Origin: Akkermansiaceae bacterium
Lineage (GTDB): Bacteria > Verrucomicrobiota > Verrucomicrobiia > Verrucomicrobiales > Akkermansiaceae
Length of the DNA: 6,956 nt
Reading direction: 5' to 3'
NCBI GenBank assembly: GCA_023300205.1
Contig: JALZVD010000243.1
Coordinates: 1 to 6,956, forward strand
The translations under genes and the position numbers were made by a program. The notes below the pieces were generated by a model. That model was given only the letters and a program-made list of their open reading frames with translations, had not been told where the DNA came from and searched no databases. Every line of letters begins with the position of its first letter. Position 1 is the first letter of the stretch. Of this stretch, positions 6,118 to 6,956 are shown in pieces.

Positions 6118-6956
6118 TTGACTACTTCAGCTTCTACTAAACAGGTTTCCAATGGGGCCGCTGGCGAGATATCACGTCGGCGTACGTTTGCGATTATTTC
6201 TCACCCAGATGCGGGAAAGACGACTCTTACTGAAAAGCTACTTCTTTATGGGGGAGCGATTGGTTTGGCGGGGAGTGTTACGTCAAAGAAGGAGCAGCAG
6301 TCTACATCGAGTGACTGGATGGCGATGGAGAAGGAGCGTGGAATTTCTGTTTCTTCTACTGTGTTGCAGTTTGAGTATAATGACTATTGTGTGAACTTGC
6401 TGGATACGCCAGGGCACCATGATTTTTCTGAGGATACGTATAGGGTTTTGGCGGCTGTTGATGCGGCTGTGATGGTGATTGATGCGGGTAAGGGGATAGA
6501 GGCGCAGACGTTGAAATTGTTTGATGTTTGTCGTCGCCGAGGGGTGCCAATTTTTGTCTTTATTAATAAGTTAGACCGCCCGTCCCGTCCGCCGCTTGAG
6601 CTTCTGGATGAGTTGGAAGATGTGCTAAAGCTGGCACCTGCTCCGGTGAACTGGCCTCTTGGAGATGGGCCACGTTTCCGCGGGGTTTATGATAGGAATA
6701 AGGATGAGGTTCATTTGTTTGAGAAGACTGCGCATGGTGCTTTTAAGGCTCCGTTAGATGTTGCGGGTATTGAGGATGATAAGGTGCGTGATGCACTGGG
6801 TGAGGAGTTGCATGAGCAGGTGAGTCAAGAGATCGAGATGATTGATGGGCTGACTGAGCCATTAGATATGGAGCGTGTTTTGGCGGGTGAGCAGATGCCG
6901 ATTTATTTTGGTAGTGCGATGAATAACTTTGGTGTGCAGAATATGTTAGAGAGTTT
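6118..6956 (+). CDS. prfC: Peptide chain release factor 3 (RF3), N-terminal part; 3' end beyond the window
   Basis: RF3 is a cytoplasmic translational GTPase that removes class I release factors (RF1/RF2) from the ribosome after peptide release. The visible 279 codons cover the G domain and the start of the following region, roughly half of the 529-residue E. coli protein. G1 is SHPDAGKTT with K34 and T35, G2 is in ERGISVSST, G3 is DTPGH (residues 96-100) and G4 is NKLD (150-153); GSAMNNFG near the edge matches the RF3 segment FGTALGNFG. RRRTFAIISHPDAGKTT and DFSEDTYR are characteristic of RF3 and separate it from EF-G and LepA. The residue after the G3 histidine is His (DTPGHHDF), where E. 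coli has Glu. The start is TTG at 6118: the upstream frame closes at TAA 6103-6105, there is no ATG before the P-loop, and a good Shine-Dalgarno sequence precedes it. The frame is open to the right edge with no interruption. Confidence 0.95.
   Translation, partial: MTTSASTKQVSNGAAGEISRRRTFAIISHPDAGKTTLTEKLLLYGGAIGLAGSVTSKKEQQSTSSDWMAMEKERGISVSSTVLQFEYNDYCVNLLDTPGHHDFSEDTYRVLAAVDAAVMVIDAGKGIEAQTLKLFDVCRRRGVPIFVFINKLDRPSRPPLELLDELEDVLKLAPAPVNWPLGDGPRFRGVYDRNKDEVHLFEKTAHGAFKAPLDVAGIEDDKVRDALGEELHEQVSQEIEMIDGLTEPLDMERVLAGEQMPIYFGSAMNNFGVQNMLES

Noticed and set aside
6152..6550. Open frames in other phases of the prfC region
   Set aside because: RF3 motifs run without interruption in the frame starting at 6118, so these are shadows.
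1..6956. A hidden defence, mobile or otherwise novel multi-gene system
   Set aside because: All but one of the genes belong to recognisable housekeeping or accessory families, and there are no repeats, recombinases, toxin-antitoxin pairs or nuclease motifs that I can see.

Overview
The window is about 7 kb of compact bacterial chromosome with five genes in three transcription directions or blocks, plus a sixth cut off at the right edge. The RND efflux pump with a membrane-anchored periplasmic adaptor implies a double-membrane (Gram-negative-type) cell. The moderate GC content, weak or absent Shine-Dalgarno sequences at several starts and the general style of the proteins are compatible with Verrucomicrobiota or a related PVC-group lineage, but that placement is inference and nothing here proves it. 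I see no insertion sequence, phage gene, tRNA, rRNA, CRISPR array or integrase.

Left block (1-4297, plus strand): the 3' part of a periplasmic adaptor (membrane fusion protein) gene whose frame is open to the left edge, followed with a TAATG overlap by a complete 1052-residue RND inner-membrane permease. Together they should form the inner-membrane and periplasmic parts of a proton-driven export pump. The outer-membrane channel is not in the window.

Middle block (4294-5535, minus strand): a two-gene unit read right to left, with a dienelactone-hydrolase-family enzyme first and, 9 bp later, a small cysteine phosphatase of the atypical dual-specificity (DUSP23-like) type. The phosphatase gene converges on the permease gene, and the two stop codons lie in one CTAG palindrome, so no intergenic terminator exists there.

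Right block (5665-6956, plus strand): a 129-residue protein I do not recognise, preceded by a plausible sigma70-type promoter. After 63 bp comes the first 279 codons of peptide chain release factor 3 (prfC), which begins at a TTG codon behind a good Shine-Dalgarno sequence. The 129-bp gap at 5536-5664 holds the divergent start region.

The plus strand is rich in G (and often T) across genes of both orientations in the lines I counted, which suggests a replication-strand bias rather than a coding effect. I did not find a convincing undescribed multi-gene system. The points most worth a second look are the shared stop palindrome, the cysteine-rich phosphatase next to a Cys-nucleophile hydrolase, the unassigned 129-residue protein, and the corrected starts of the adaptor and prfC.
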